In this document: positions 50,721 through 58,302 of the stretch, piece after piece
Numbering within the stretch: position 1 is the first letter of the stretch
Layout: each line of letters starts with the position of its first letter
Source of the DNA: Georgenia sp. SYP-B2076
Lineage (GTDB): Bacteria > Actinomycetota > Actinomycetes > Actinomycetales > Actinomycetaceae
Length of the DNA: 64,000 nt
Direction: 5' to 3'
Assembly: GCF_003991205.1 (NCBI RefSeq)
Contig: NZ_RXOZ01000022.1
Span: forward strand, 1 to 64,000
Notes under the pieces: generated by a model
Seen by the model: the letters and a program-made list of their open reading frames with translations, nothing else
The model's database searches: none
What the model was told of the DNA's origin: nothing
Program-made: the position numbers and the translations under genes

Positions 50721-52868
50721 GTGAACGAGTCCGCACGCCCCTGGGAGAACCGCACGTGGGCCCCGCGCGAGCGCGCCGAGGCGCTCGTGGCCGCCATGAC
50801 GCTCGAGCAGAAGATCGCCCAGCTGCACGGCGCCATGGAGACCATCGACATCTACGGCCTCACCAAGCAGGCCACCGAGTCCCGCGAGGACATGGACGCC
50901 CTGGCCGCGCAGATCCGGATCGAGCGCCACGTCGACGGCATCGACGAGCTCGGCATCCCGCGCTTCCGGATCACCAACGGCCCGGTCGGCGTCGGGATGG
51001 GGGACGGCACGCCGAGCCCGCCCGCCACGTCGCTGCCCATGACCATCGGGCTCGCGGCCGGGTTCGACCGGGCGCTGGCCCGCGAGTACGGCACCATCAT
51101 CGGCTCGGAGACCGCGACCCTCGGCCAGCACGTCCTCGAGGGGCCCGGGGTCTGCCTGCACCGCACGGCGATCGCGGGCCGCAACTTCGAGTATTTCAGC
51201 GAGGACCCCTACCTGTCCGGGGTGATGGGCGTGGAGGTCGCGCGGGCGATCCAGGAGCACGGCATCATCGCCATGGGCAAGCACTTCGTCCTCAACGACC
51301 AGGAGCACGAGCGGTTCCGGACGAACGTCGAGGCCGACGAGCACGTGATGCGCGAGCTCTACCTCCTGCCGTTCGAGATGCTCGTCAAGGACGCCGAGAT
51401 CGCCGCGATGATGAGCGCGTACAACCGGATCCGCGGCGTCTACGCCACCGAGTACCGCGAGACCCTCACCGAGATCCTCCGCCACGAGTGGGGCTTCCAG
51501 GGCTACGTCCAGTCCGACTTCTGGTCGTGCCGCTCCGCCGCGCCCTCGCTCAACGCCGGCATGGACCACGAGATGCCCGACGCCAAGTGGCTGAACGAGG
51601 ACAACGTGAAGGCCGCGCTGGCGGACACGAGCCTCGAGATCGAGACGGTGGAGCGGGCGCTCGTCCGCCGCTACACGCAGATGTTTCGCTTCGGCCAGTT
51701 CGAGCGGCCCTACGCGCCCGGCGAGATCGACGCCCAGGCGCACGGCGCCGTCGCGCGCCGGATCGGCACCGAGATCGCGGTGCTGCTCAAGAACGACGGC
51801 GGGGTCCTGCCGCTCGACCCGAACGCCGGCTCGGTCGTCGTCATCGGCCAGTCCGAGTACGTCGACGACGCCTGCCTGGGCGGCGGCGGCAGCTCCAAGG
51901 TGGACCCGCTGTACACGGTGCCGCCGATGGACGGCCTGCGTGACGTCATCGCCGGGCTGGGGGGCTCGGCCACCGTCACGAAGGTCACCGTCGCGGACGA
52001 CCTGTCGAACCTCGAGGAGGCGAAGACCGCCGCCGCGGACGCGGACGTCGTCGTCCTCATGGCCGGCCTGGTCGCCACCGAGGGCAACGACCAGCCGCAC
52101 ATGAACCTGCTGAACGAGCAGGACCGGCTGGTCGGCGAGGTCGGCCCCGTCAACCCGCGGACCGTCGTCGTCCTCAAGGACAGCAACCCGGTGCTCATGC
52201 CCTGGATTGACGCCGTCCCGGCCGTGCTCGAGGCGTGGAACCAGGGCGGCGAGGACGGGCACGCCGTCGCCGACCTCCTGTTCGGCGTCGTCAACCCGTC
52301 CGGCAAGGTGCCCACCACCTACCCGCGCTCCGCGGACGAGACGCTGATGGCGGGGCATCCCGAGCGGCACCCGGGCACGGACGAGGGCGACGGGTACCCG
52401 GTCATCCGGTACACCGAGGGCCTCGAGATGGGGTACCGCTGGTACCAGGCGCGGGGCGTCGCGCCGCTGTTCCCGTTCGGTCACGGCCTGTCCTACACGA
52501 CGTTCGACGTCTCGGACGCGTCGGTCGACGCCGGGGCCGAGCCGGGCTCCTCCCCCGTGACCGTGCGCGCCAGGGTCACCAACACCGGCGCGGAGGCGGG
52601 GGCGGAGGTCGTGCAGGTCTACCTGGGCTTCCCGGCATCGGCGAACCAGCCGCCCAAGCGGCTCGTGGGGTTCGAGAAGGTCAAGGTCGAGCCGGGCGCC
52701 ACCGCGGCGGTCGAGATCGTCGTCGACCCCGGCGCGACGAACCACCCGCTGTCGGTGTGGAGCCGGGGCGAGCACGACTTCGTCACCGTGCCGGGCGAGC
52801 ACACCGTCTACGTCGGCACCTCGAGCGAGCGGACGCCGTTCCGGCAGACGTTCACCGTCCCGGCCTGA
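50721..52868 (+). CDS. family GH3 beta-glycosidase
   Basis: A 715-residue glycoside hydrolase of family 3, probably a cytoplasmic beta-glucosidase or beta-xylosidase since no signal peptide is present. The TIM-barrel domain has substrate residues in ITNGPVGVG, NFEYFSEDPYLSG and MGKHFVLNDQEHERF, and the catalytic nucleophile D266 in VQSDFWS. The second alpha/beta domain follows (AVLLKNDGGVLPLD to SGKVPTTYPRSADET), and a fibronectin-III-like C-terminal domain (about 600-715) contains RLVGFEKVKVEPG. Size and order match GH3 enzymes. GTG 50721 follows GGAGAG. No sugar transporter is adjacent. Confidence 0.93.
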   Translation: MNESARPWENRTWAPRERAEALVAAMTLEQKIAQLHGAMETIDIYGLTKQATESREDMDALAAQIRIERHVDGIDELGIPRFRITNGPVGVGMGDGTPSPPATSLPMTIGLAAGFDRALAREYGTIIGSETATLGQHVLEGPGVCLHRTAIAGRNFEYFSEDPYLSGVMGVEVARAIQEHGIIAMGKHFVLNDQEHERFRTNVEADEHVMRELYLLPFEMLVKDAEIAAMMSAYNRIRGVYATEYRETLTEILRHEWGFQGYVQSDFWSCRSAAPSLNAGMDHEMPDAKWLNEDNVKAALADTSLEIETVERALVRRYTQMFRFGQFERPYAPGEIDAQAHGAVARRIGTEIAVLLKNDGGVLPLDPNAGSVVVIGQSEYVDDACLGGGGSSKVDPLYTVPPMDGLRDVIAGLGGSATVTKVTVADDLSNLEEAKTAAADADVVVLMAGLVATEGNDQPHMNLLNEQDRLVGEVGPVNPRTVVVLKDSNPVLMPWIDAVPAVLEAWNQGGEDGHAVADLLFGVVNPSGKVPTTYPRSADETLMAGHPERHPGTDEGDGYPVIRYTEGLEMGYRWYQARGVAPLFPFGHGLSYTTFDVSDASVDAGAEPGSSPVTVRARVTNTGAEAGAEVVQVYLGFPASANQPPKRLVGFEKVKVEPGATAAVEIVVDPGATNHPLSVWSRGEHDFVTVPGEHTVYVGTSSERTPFRQTFTVPA

Positions 52869-52921
52869 GACCCTCCCGCCGGACCCGACGCGCCGCGTCA
52901 GCCGCCTACGACCGGCGCGCA

Positions 52922-52968
52922 CCCGCGATGGCGTGGGGCGGCACGGGCCCTCCCCACGCCGTCGCGGG
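52922..52968. terminator. strong terminator after the GH3 gene
   Basis: CCCGCGATGGCGTGGGG pairs with CCCCACGCCGTCGCGGG, a 17-bp stem with one G-U pair and a 13-base loop, between the GH3 stop and the end of the convergent dehydrogenase remnant. Confidence 0.85.
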
Positions 52969-53208
52969 TCATCCGCCGATTTGCAGGAGCACCTTGCTCG
53001 ACCCGGTCGAGCGGTCGCCGGCCGTCTCGAACGCGGCGAGCGCGTCGACCAGCGGGAAGGTGTGCGTGAGAAGCGGCTCGACGTCCAGCCCCTCCCCCAG
53101 CAGGGTCAAGGCGTCGGTGATCTCGTCGCTGAAGCGGTAGGAGCCGCGGTACTCGATCTCCCGCGTCACGATGTTGCCGAGGGACGCGGTCACGTCCCCG
53201 CCCGGCAA
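52969..53208 (-). pseudogene. C-terminal remnant of a zinc-type polyol/idonate dehydrogenase
   Basis: The 79-residue frame (PGGDVTASLGNIVTREIEYR, then GSYRFSDEITDALTLLGEGL and ALAAFETAGDRSTGSSKVLL) matches the last quarter of medium-chain zinc dehydrogenases such as L-idonate 5-dehydrogenase, normally about 340 residues. The catalytic zinc ligands and Rossmann GXGXXG motif are missing, and the frame runs directly into the promoter of the divergent phosphoesterase gene at about 53210, marking a deletion junction. Non-functional. Confidence 0.7.
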
Positions 53209-53224
53209 GCAACGTGACTCCGTA

Positions 53225-53241
53225 TCTCAGCGTTCTCTCAG
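53225..53241. promoter_or_regulatory. TCTCAG direct repeat, OmpR-type box 1
   Basis: TCTCAG at 53225-53230 and again at 53236-53241, an exact repeat at 11-base period, 23 bases before the phosphoesterase start. A near copy precedes the COG4705 gene (54391-54407). CTCAG direct repeats of this spacing resemble MprA/OmpR-family binding sites. Confidence 0.5.
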
Positions 53242-53263
53242 GCGCCTCGACCAGGATGCGGGC

Positions 53264-54232
53264 ATGACGCGACGCGGAGTCATGATCGTCCTGGGGTTCG
53301 TCCTGGCGATCGCGGCCATCACTGGCCTCGTCGCGGTCTTGTCCCCCGCCCTCGTCACGTCGGTGTTCCGTCACGACCAGCCGTCGCCGGCCGCCAGGGC
53401 GAGCCAGCCCTCTTCTGCGGCAGAGCAGGCGGCGCCGTCGACCGGCGCCGGTGACGCGACAACGCCGGGAACCGACCGGCCCGAGGTGCGGATCGCGGTC
53501 GCCGGGGACACCGGGACCGGCACCGACGCGGAGCACGCCATCGCGCGGGAGATGGACGTGCAGAGCCGGGACGACACCTACGACGCCCTCCTGCTGCTGG
53601 GCGACCTCATCTACGAGAACGGCGACGCGTCCCACGTCGGGGACCGGATCACCGAACCGTTCTCGCCGGTGCTCGGCGACGGCGCCCAGCTGGTGCCCGT
53701 CCTGGGCAACCACGACTACAAGAGCGACGAGGAACAGCAGATCCTGAGCAAGCTCGGCCGGAAGGACCGCTGGTACACCCAGCAGGTGGGCCCCGTGCGC
53801 CTCATCGTGCTCGACTCCAACCGGGTCGACGACCCAGAGCAGGCCCGGTGGCTCGAGGCCACCCTGGCCGAGACCGTCCCGTCCGGGACGTGGACCATCG
53901 CCGCGATGCACCACCCCGCCTACTCCTCCGGCCAGCACGGCTCCACCCCGAGCATCCAGCAGCGCTGGGTCCCGCTGTTCACCAAGTACCACGTGCCTCT
54001 CGTCCTGGCCGGCCACGACCACGACTACGAACGCACCACCCCCCAGGACGGCGTCACCTACGTCGTCTCCGGCGCCGGCGCGAAGCTCCGCCCGGTCGGC
54101 AAGGAGCCGTTCACCGCCATCAGCACCTCGACCCTGCAGTACCTCGACCTCGCCGTCTACGGCGACCACCTCACCGGCACCGCCATCGACCCCGACGGGA
54201 ACGTCCTCGACACCTTCACCCTCACTCGCTGA
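53264..54232 (+). CDS. membrane-anchored or secreted metallophosphoesterase
   Basis: A 322-residue calcineurin-like phosphoesterase. The N-terminal hydrophobic segment (VMIVLGFVLAIAAITGLVAV) acts as uncleaved anchor or signal; a Ser/Ala/Pro linker to about residue 75 precedes the catalytic domain with metal motifs AVAGDTGTG, LLGDLIYENG, VLGNHDYKS, MHHPAYSSG and AGHDHDYERT. It lacks the fibronectin-like domain and repeats of the larger phosphoesterase at 45413-48010. ATG 53264. The TCTCAG repeat upstream suggests control by a two-component regulator together with the next gene. Confidence 0.9.
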   Translation: MTRRGVMIVLGFVLAIAAITGLVAVLSPALVTSVFRHDQPSPAARASQPSSAAEQAAPSTGAGDATTPGTDRPEVRIAVAGDTGTGTDAEHAIAREMDVQSRDDTYDALLLLGDLIYENGDASHVGDRITEPFSPVLGDGAQLVPVLGNHDYKSDEEQQILSKLGRKDRWYTQQVGPVRLIVLDSNRVDDPEQARWLEATLAETVPSGTWTIAAMHHPAYSSGQHGSTPSIQQRWVPLFTKYHVPLVLAGHDHDYERTTPQDGVTYVVSGAGAKLRPVGKEPFTAISTSTLQYLDLAVYGDHLTGTAIDPDGNVLDTFTLTR

Positions 54233-54551
54233 CGCCTGCACCCGGCCCACCGTGCCGACGCGCGGGCCACTTGCGTGCCCGGAGTACCTCGGTGGCCGCG
54301 GGGCTGAGCGAGGCGGGCGGCTCCGCCGGCCCGGTTGGCCGCGGCGGCACGCGACGAGGCGCGCGGTCCACGCCGACGACTCACAGGCAGCCTCAGCGTC
54401 CTCTCAAGCGGGCTCATAAGGATGGCGGGGCACGCATGGTTCGGCCGGCCGGCATCAACCGGGCCTATCAAGCAGTGCGGGCCGCGTCGCGCAAGAGGTG
54501 GCCCGTTCGGCCGCAGCCATCCTCAGGCGTCCTCCTGAAAGGTCATCACCT
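54233..54551. other. 319-base intergenic leader before the COG4705 gene
   Basis: Open frames here are arginine-rich and unconvincing. The region carries the second CTCAG repeat (listed separately) about 145 bases before the ATG, so the following gene has a long 5' leader or an additional promoter. Nothing else was recognised. Confidence 0.4.
54391..54407. promoter_or_regulatory. CCTCAG/TCTCAA direct repeat, OmpR-type box 2
   Basis: CCTCAG (54391) and TCTCAA (54402) are 11 bases apart, within CCTCAGCGTCCTCTCAA. This matches CTCAGCGTTCTCTCAG upstream of the phosphoesterase almost exactly. The similarity continues with CGGGCTC..AAGGATG versus CGCCTCG..AGGATG, implying a duplicated promoter segment. 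Confidence 0.5.
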
Positions 54552-55418
54552 ATGCCTTCACCATCCCCGCGAACCGACTCCGCCACGCGCCAGCCCTGGA
54601 GCAAGGTTCCCGAGATCACCCTCTACTTCTGGGTCGTCAAGGTCATGGCCACTACCGTCGGCGAGACCGCGGCGGACTTCCTCAACGGGACTCTCGGGCT
54701 GGGCCTCAGCGGGACGACGGTCGTGATGAGCGTCCTGCTCGCCGTCGCCCTGATCCTTCAGTTCCGCACCCGTCGGTACGTTCCGGCCGTCTACTGGCTC
54801 GCCGTCGTCCTGATCTCGGTGGTGGGCACCCTCATCACCGACAACCTCACGGACAACCTGGGCGTGCCCCTCCAGGCCACCACGGTCGTCTTCGCCATCG
54901 CCCTGGCCGTCACGTTCGCCGCCTGGTACGCGGGCGAGAAGACCCTGTCCATCCACAGCATCTACACGCCGCGTCGCGAAGCCTTCTACTGGCTGGCCAT
55001 CCTGTTCACGTTCGCCCTCGGGACCGCCGCCGGTGACCTCACGGCCGAGGGCCTGGGCTGGGGCTACGGGACGTCCGTGGTGATCTTCGCGGGCCTGATC
55101 GCCGTCGTCGCCATCGCCTACGGCGGCCTCCACCTGGACGCCATCCTCGCGTTCTGGCTCGCCTACATCCTCACCCGGCCGCTCGGCGCCTCCCTGGGCG
55201 ACCTCCTCTCCCAGCCCCGCACCGAAGGGGGCCTGGGCCTCGGCACCGTGGGAACCAGCGCACTGTTCCTCCTGGTCATCCTCGGCGTCGTCATCTACCT
55301 GTCGGTCTCCCGCAGGGACCTGGCGGTCGTGCCGGCCGAGTCGTCCGGGCGCCCGCTCGCACACCGCCCGGCCGCACCGGAGATGGCGGAGGTCGCCGCG
55401 GAGCCCAAGGGCGCCTGA
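54552..55418 (+). CDS. COG4705-type integral membrane protein with four internal repeats
   Basis: A 288-residue protein with about eight helices. Four copies of one pattern are visible: YFWVVKVMATTVGETAADFL, YWLAVVLISVVGTLITDNLT, YWLAILFTFALGTAAGDLTA and FWLAYILTRPLGASLGDLLS. Each has an aromatic-Trp start, a small-residue stretch, a glycine and an acidic residue in the membrane. The family (COG4705) is called an uncharacterised membrane protein; the repeated intramembrane acids suggest ion transport, by inference. ATG 54552. The upstream CTCAG box links it to the preceding phosphoesterase. Confidence 0.82.
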   Translation: MPSPSPRTDSATRQPWSKVPEITLYFWVVKVMATTVGETAADFLNGTLGLGLSGTTVVMSVLLAVALILQFRTRRYVPAVYWLAVVLISVVGTLITDNLTDNLGVPLQATTVVFAIALAVTFAAWYAGEKTLSIHSIYTPRREAFYWLAILFTFALGTAAGDLTAEGLGWGYGTSVVIFAGLIAVVAIAYGGLHLDAILAFWLAYILTRPLGASLGDLLSQPRTEGGLGLGTVGTSALFLLVILGVVIYLSVSRRDLAVVPAESSGRPLAHRPAAPEMAEVAAEPKGA

Positions 55419-55469
55419 CGGGCGAACGCCCGCCGCGCGGGAGCCGCGGTGCGCGCCCGGGCCGCGTCC

Positions 55470-55757
55470 CTAGGGCCTGACGGTGTACAGGTCGATGGCC
55501 GTCTCCTCCGGGGCCGTCGCGAAGCCGCCCTCGATCCCCCGCTGGAACGCGGGGAGGAGGATGTCGTCGCGGAAGCGCTCCCAGCTCTCCTGCGACTCGT
55601 GGACGGCGATGACCGTCCACCCGCCGGGCGATGGGCCGGCCGCGTGGAAGATCTGCCCGTCGGGCAGGCGGTCCGCGCTCGGGTGGACCGCGGCGATCGA
55701 CGCCTCGTACTGCTCCTTCGTGCCACCCGCGAAGTGATGCACGATTCCGTAGGCCAT
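55470..55757 (-). CDS. ABM-like small protein
   Basis: A 95-residue protein with ferredoxin-like fold wording: MAYGIVHHFAGGTKEQYEAS, then DGQIFHAAGPSPGGWTVIAV, HESQESWERFRDDILLPAF. It resembles cofactor-free ABM-type or stress-responsive dimeric barrel proteins. No catalytic residues can be named. ATG 55757 follows GGGAGACGG. Stands alone between convergent and same-strand genes. Confidence 0.7.
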   Translation of the reverse strand: MAYGIVHHFAGGTKEQYEASIAAVHPSADRLPDGQIFHAAGPSPGGWTVIAVHESQESWERFRDDILLPAFQRGIEGGFATAPEETAIDLYTVRP

Positions 55758-55940
55758 GGCCGTCTCCCGTCGATGTGCGTCTGCGCACCCCGACGGGCGG
55801 CAGCGGGTGGCCGGTGGCCGCGGCCCGCTGCGTCGGCACCGGGAGGTCCGCGCCAGGTCACCACGCTAGCCCCGGGCGACCACCTGGACCAGGGCCGTGG
55901 CCATCCTTGACCGGAAGGCTCGTTCGGTGTGGTGCCCGGC

Positions 55941-56687
55941 TCAGCGGGAGAGGTAGCCGCCGTCGACGGGGATGTAGGCGCCGTTGACGAAGGACCACGA
56001 GCTCTCGGAGACGGCCGCCACGACCTCACCGACCTCGTCGGGCTCGCCCATCCGGCCCACGGGATGGGAGCTGTCCAGCTCGGCCCGGGACTTCTCGTCC
56101 AGGGCGGCCTCGAGGCCGGTCTTGATGAACGCCGGGCCGATCGAGATCGCCCGGATGCCCTGGGCGGCGTAGTCCACGGCGATCTGCTTGGTCAGGCCCA
56201 CGACCGCGTGCTTGGCCGCGACATAGGGCCCCAGCCCCAGGAAACCGACCTGCCCGAGGATCGAGGCCATGTTGACGATCGTGCCGCCCCCGTTGTCGAG
56301 CATCGCGGGGATCTGGGCCTTGATACCGAAGAACACCCCGTCGAGGTCGATGGACAGGGTCCTGCGCCACAGCTCGGCCGAGACCTCCGCCAACGGCGTC
56401 GACGGCGGCGCGATGCCGGCGTTGTTGCACGCGATGTCGAGCTTGCCGTAGGTCTCGCGGGCGAACGCGACGAGGGCCTCGTTCTCCTCGAGCGAGCTGG
56501 AGTCCGCGTGCCGGAAGCTCGCGGTCCCGCCGGCGTCGGTGATGAGCCTGACGGTCTCCTCACCCTTCTCGTCGTTGATGTCCGCCACGACGACCCGGGC
56601 GCCCCTCTTGGCGTAGCATCGGGCGACCGAGCGGCCGAGACCCGCCGCGGCGCCCGTGACGATCGCGACTTTTCCATCCATGGGCAT
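55941..56687 (-). CDS. short-chain dehydrogenase/reductase
   Basis: A 248-residue classical SDR oxidoreductase. The NAD(P)-binding TGAAAGLG motif is at 11-18, with ADIND downstream indicating preference for NAD, then NNAGIA, catalytic Ser in NMASILG, and YVAAK with the catalytic Tyr and Lys. The C-terminal PVDGGYLSR is typical. Substrate unknown. ATG 56687 follows AAGGAG; the frame is open to 56729. It may belong with the cluster at 58303-64000 metabolically, but BioY and IclR genes intervene. Confidence 0.9.
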   Translation of the reverse strand: MPMDGKVAIVTGAAAGLGRSVARCYAKRGARVVVADINDEKGEETVRLITDAGGTASFRHADSSSLEENEALVAFARETYGKLDIACNNAGIAPPSTPLAEVSAELWRRTLSIDLDGVFFGIKAQIPAMLDNGGGTIVNMASILGQVGFLGLGPYVAAKHAVVGLTKQIAVDYAAQGIRAISIGPAFIKTGLEAALDEKSRAELDSSHPVGRMGEPDEVGEVVAAVSESSWSFVNGAYIPVDGGYLSR

Positions 56688-56778
56688 TGGGGCGATCTCC
56701 TTCGGAACGACTGGTGGGATGACGCTCACGATAGCTCGGCAGCGGGTGCGTGCCGGGGACCTCGGGCCCAGGCGCGGG

Positions 56779-57384
56779 TCACGCCGCCTCCCGTCCGTAG
56801 CCGCGGCGGGCGCGGGACATGCGGAGCAGGCGCCACGTGCCGGGCAGGCACAGCGCGGCGACCACGGCCTTGACCGCGTCGCCGGCGACGAACGGGACGA
56901 CGCCCATCGTGAGCGCCGGGACCAGCCCGACGTGGAGGTAGGCCATCAGCCAGGGCACGCCGAGCGCGTACACCGTCGTGGAGGCGGCCGCCGCGGCAGC
57001 GATCGTGCGCCACGGCGACCGGTCACCGCCGCGGCGGGCGAGCCGGCCCATGAGGACGGCCGCGGGCAGGTAGCCGAGCACGTAGCCGAAGGACGCGAAC
57101 GCCCATCCGCTCGTGCCGTCGGCGAAGACGGGCAGCCCGGCGACGCCGACGAGCAGGAGCAGCGCGACGCTGGCCGCCGCCCGGACCGGCCCGAGGGCGG
57201 CTCCGAACAGCAGCACGCCCAGGGTGCCGAGGGTCAGCGGCACTGGCGTGAACGGCAGAGGCACCACGGCCTGGCCGATGAGGGCGATGGCTGCGGCGCC
57301 CCCGACGACGGCCGAGGCGTCGCGCAGGCGGCTGACGGGCAGGGCGTCGAGCAGGACACCCGGCGCGGCGGCTGGGACGGACAT
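56779..57384 (-). CDS. bioY: BioY biotin transporter
   Basis: A 201-residue membrane protein of the BioY family, the substrate-binding S component of energy-coupling-factor biotin uptake. Visible features: AIALIGQAVVPLPFTPVPLT with the family motif PFTPVPLTLGTLGVLLFG, then SFGYVLGYLPAAVLMGRLAR and the C-terminal GDAVKAVVAALCL helix. ECF ATPase and T-component genes (bioMN) are not adjacent, so it works alone or shares an ECF module. ATG 57384 has AAGGAGATC upstream. Divergent from the IclR gene with a shared operator-like palindrome. Confidence 0.92.
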   Translation of the reverse strand: MSVPAAAPGVLLDALPVSRLRDASAVVGGAAAIALIGQAVVPLPFTPVPLTLGTLGVLLFGAALGPVRAAASVALLLLVGVAGLPVFADGTSGWAFASFGYVLGYLPAAVLMGRLARRGGDRSPWRTIAAAAAASTTVYALGVPWLMAYLHVGLVPALTMGVVPFVAGDAVKAVVAALCLPGTWRLLRMSRARRGYGREAA

Positions 57385-57432
57385 GTGATCTCCTTGGTGA
57401 AGCGGGACGGGTGCGAGCGCGCGCCGCACCCC

Positions 57433-57455
57433 GGAATGTTGTATGTCACAATTCC
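57433..57455. promoter_or_regulatory. palindrome and -10 box between bioY and the IclR gene
   Basis: GGAAT-G-TTGT-ATGTC-ACAA-TTCC is an imperfect palindrome. Its right arm contains CACAAT (57447-57452), a -10-like box six bases before the IclR start at 57459. A regulator bound here would block the IclR promoter and could also affect bioY. Confidence 0.5.
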
Positions 57456-57458
57456 CAC

Positions 57459-58241
57459 ATGCGGAACGCTGACGTGTCTTCGCCTCTCGGGTCGGTCGAC
57501 AAGGCCCTCCAGCTGCTCCTGCTGCTCCGGGGCGGCGAGCCGATGTCGGTGAAGGACACGGCGCAGCGCCTGGACGTGGCCCCCTCGACGGCGCATCGGC
57601 TCCTGACGGCCCTGACCCATCGCGGCTTCGCCGCGCAGGGCAGCGACCGCCGCTACCGGCCGGGGCCCGCCCTGGGCGAGACGTCGACGGAGCCGCTCAC
57701 TCTGGGCCGGCTGCGGGAGGCGGCCCACGAGCCGATGGCGGCGTTGCACGCGCAGGTGAGCGAGACGGTGCAGCTGATGATCCTGCGCGGGGGCAACATC
57801 CAGTTCGTCGACGGCCTCGAGGGGCGGGCCAACCTGCGGGTCGGGGTCCGCATCGGCGACCAGATGCCGGCGTTCTGCTCCTCCGGGGGGAAGGCGATGC
57901 TCGCCGAGCTGAGCCCGGTGGACCTCGAGCAGGTTTACCGCGGCGGGCTCCCGCCGTGGCCGTCCAGCCCGATCACGTCCCTGGCGCAGCTGAAGCGCCA
58001 CCTGACGGCCACGCGACGGGCCGGCTTCGGCACCAACTTCGAGGAGACCGAGCGGGGAGTCGTGGGCCTGGGGGTCTGCCTGCACTCGGACACCGGCCAG
58101 CCGGTCGGCGCCGTCACGATCGCGATGCCACGCGCCCGGTTCCAGGAGGCCGACATGCACGGCTACGTCACCGCGCTGCGCGAATGCGCGCAGGCCATCC
58201 AGGACCGGCTGCGCGGCCGACGGGCGCCCACGACGGACTGA
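57459..58241 (+). CDS. IclR-family transcriptional regulator
   Basis: A 260-residue regulator with an N-terminal winged helix-turn-helix at about 8-70 (SVDKALQLLLLLRGGEPMSV then TAQRLDVAPSTAHRLLTALT) and a C-terminal GAF-like effector domain (VSETVQLMILRGGNIQFVDG, GDQMPAFCSSGGKAMLAELS, FGTNFEETERGVVGLGV). IclR proteins usually sense small aromatic or aliphatic acids. The nearest plausible target is the convergent catabolic cluster 58303-64000. ATG 57459 has no ribosome site and fits a leaderless transcript; auto-regulation through the palindrome is likely. Confidence 0.92.
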   Translation: MRNADVSSPLGSVDKALQLLLLLRGGEPMSVKDTAQRLDVAPSTAHRLLTALTHRGFAAQGSDRRYRPGPALGETSTEPLTLGRLREAAHEPMAALHAQVSETVQLMILRGGNIQFVDGLEGRANLRVGVRIGDQMPAFCSSGGKAMLAELSPVDLEQVYRGGLPPWPSSPITSLAQLKRHLTATRRAGFGTNFEETERGVVGLGVCLHSDTGQPVGAVTIAMPRARFQEADMHGYVTALRECAQAIQDRLRGRRAPTTD

Positions 58242-58302
58242 GCCGGATCGGCGGCACCCGCGACGACCGCCGCACGCACCGTCACCCTCGCCGCCCGCCG
58301 CC

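Noticed and set aside
54335-54538. 67-codon plus-strand frame before the COG4705 gene
   Set aside because: Arg/Ser-rich, no ribosome site, and it overlaps the CTCAG promoter motif.
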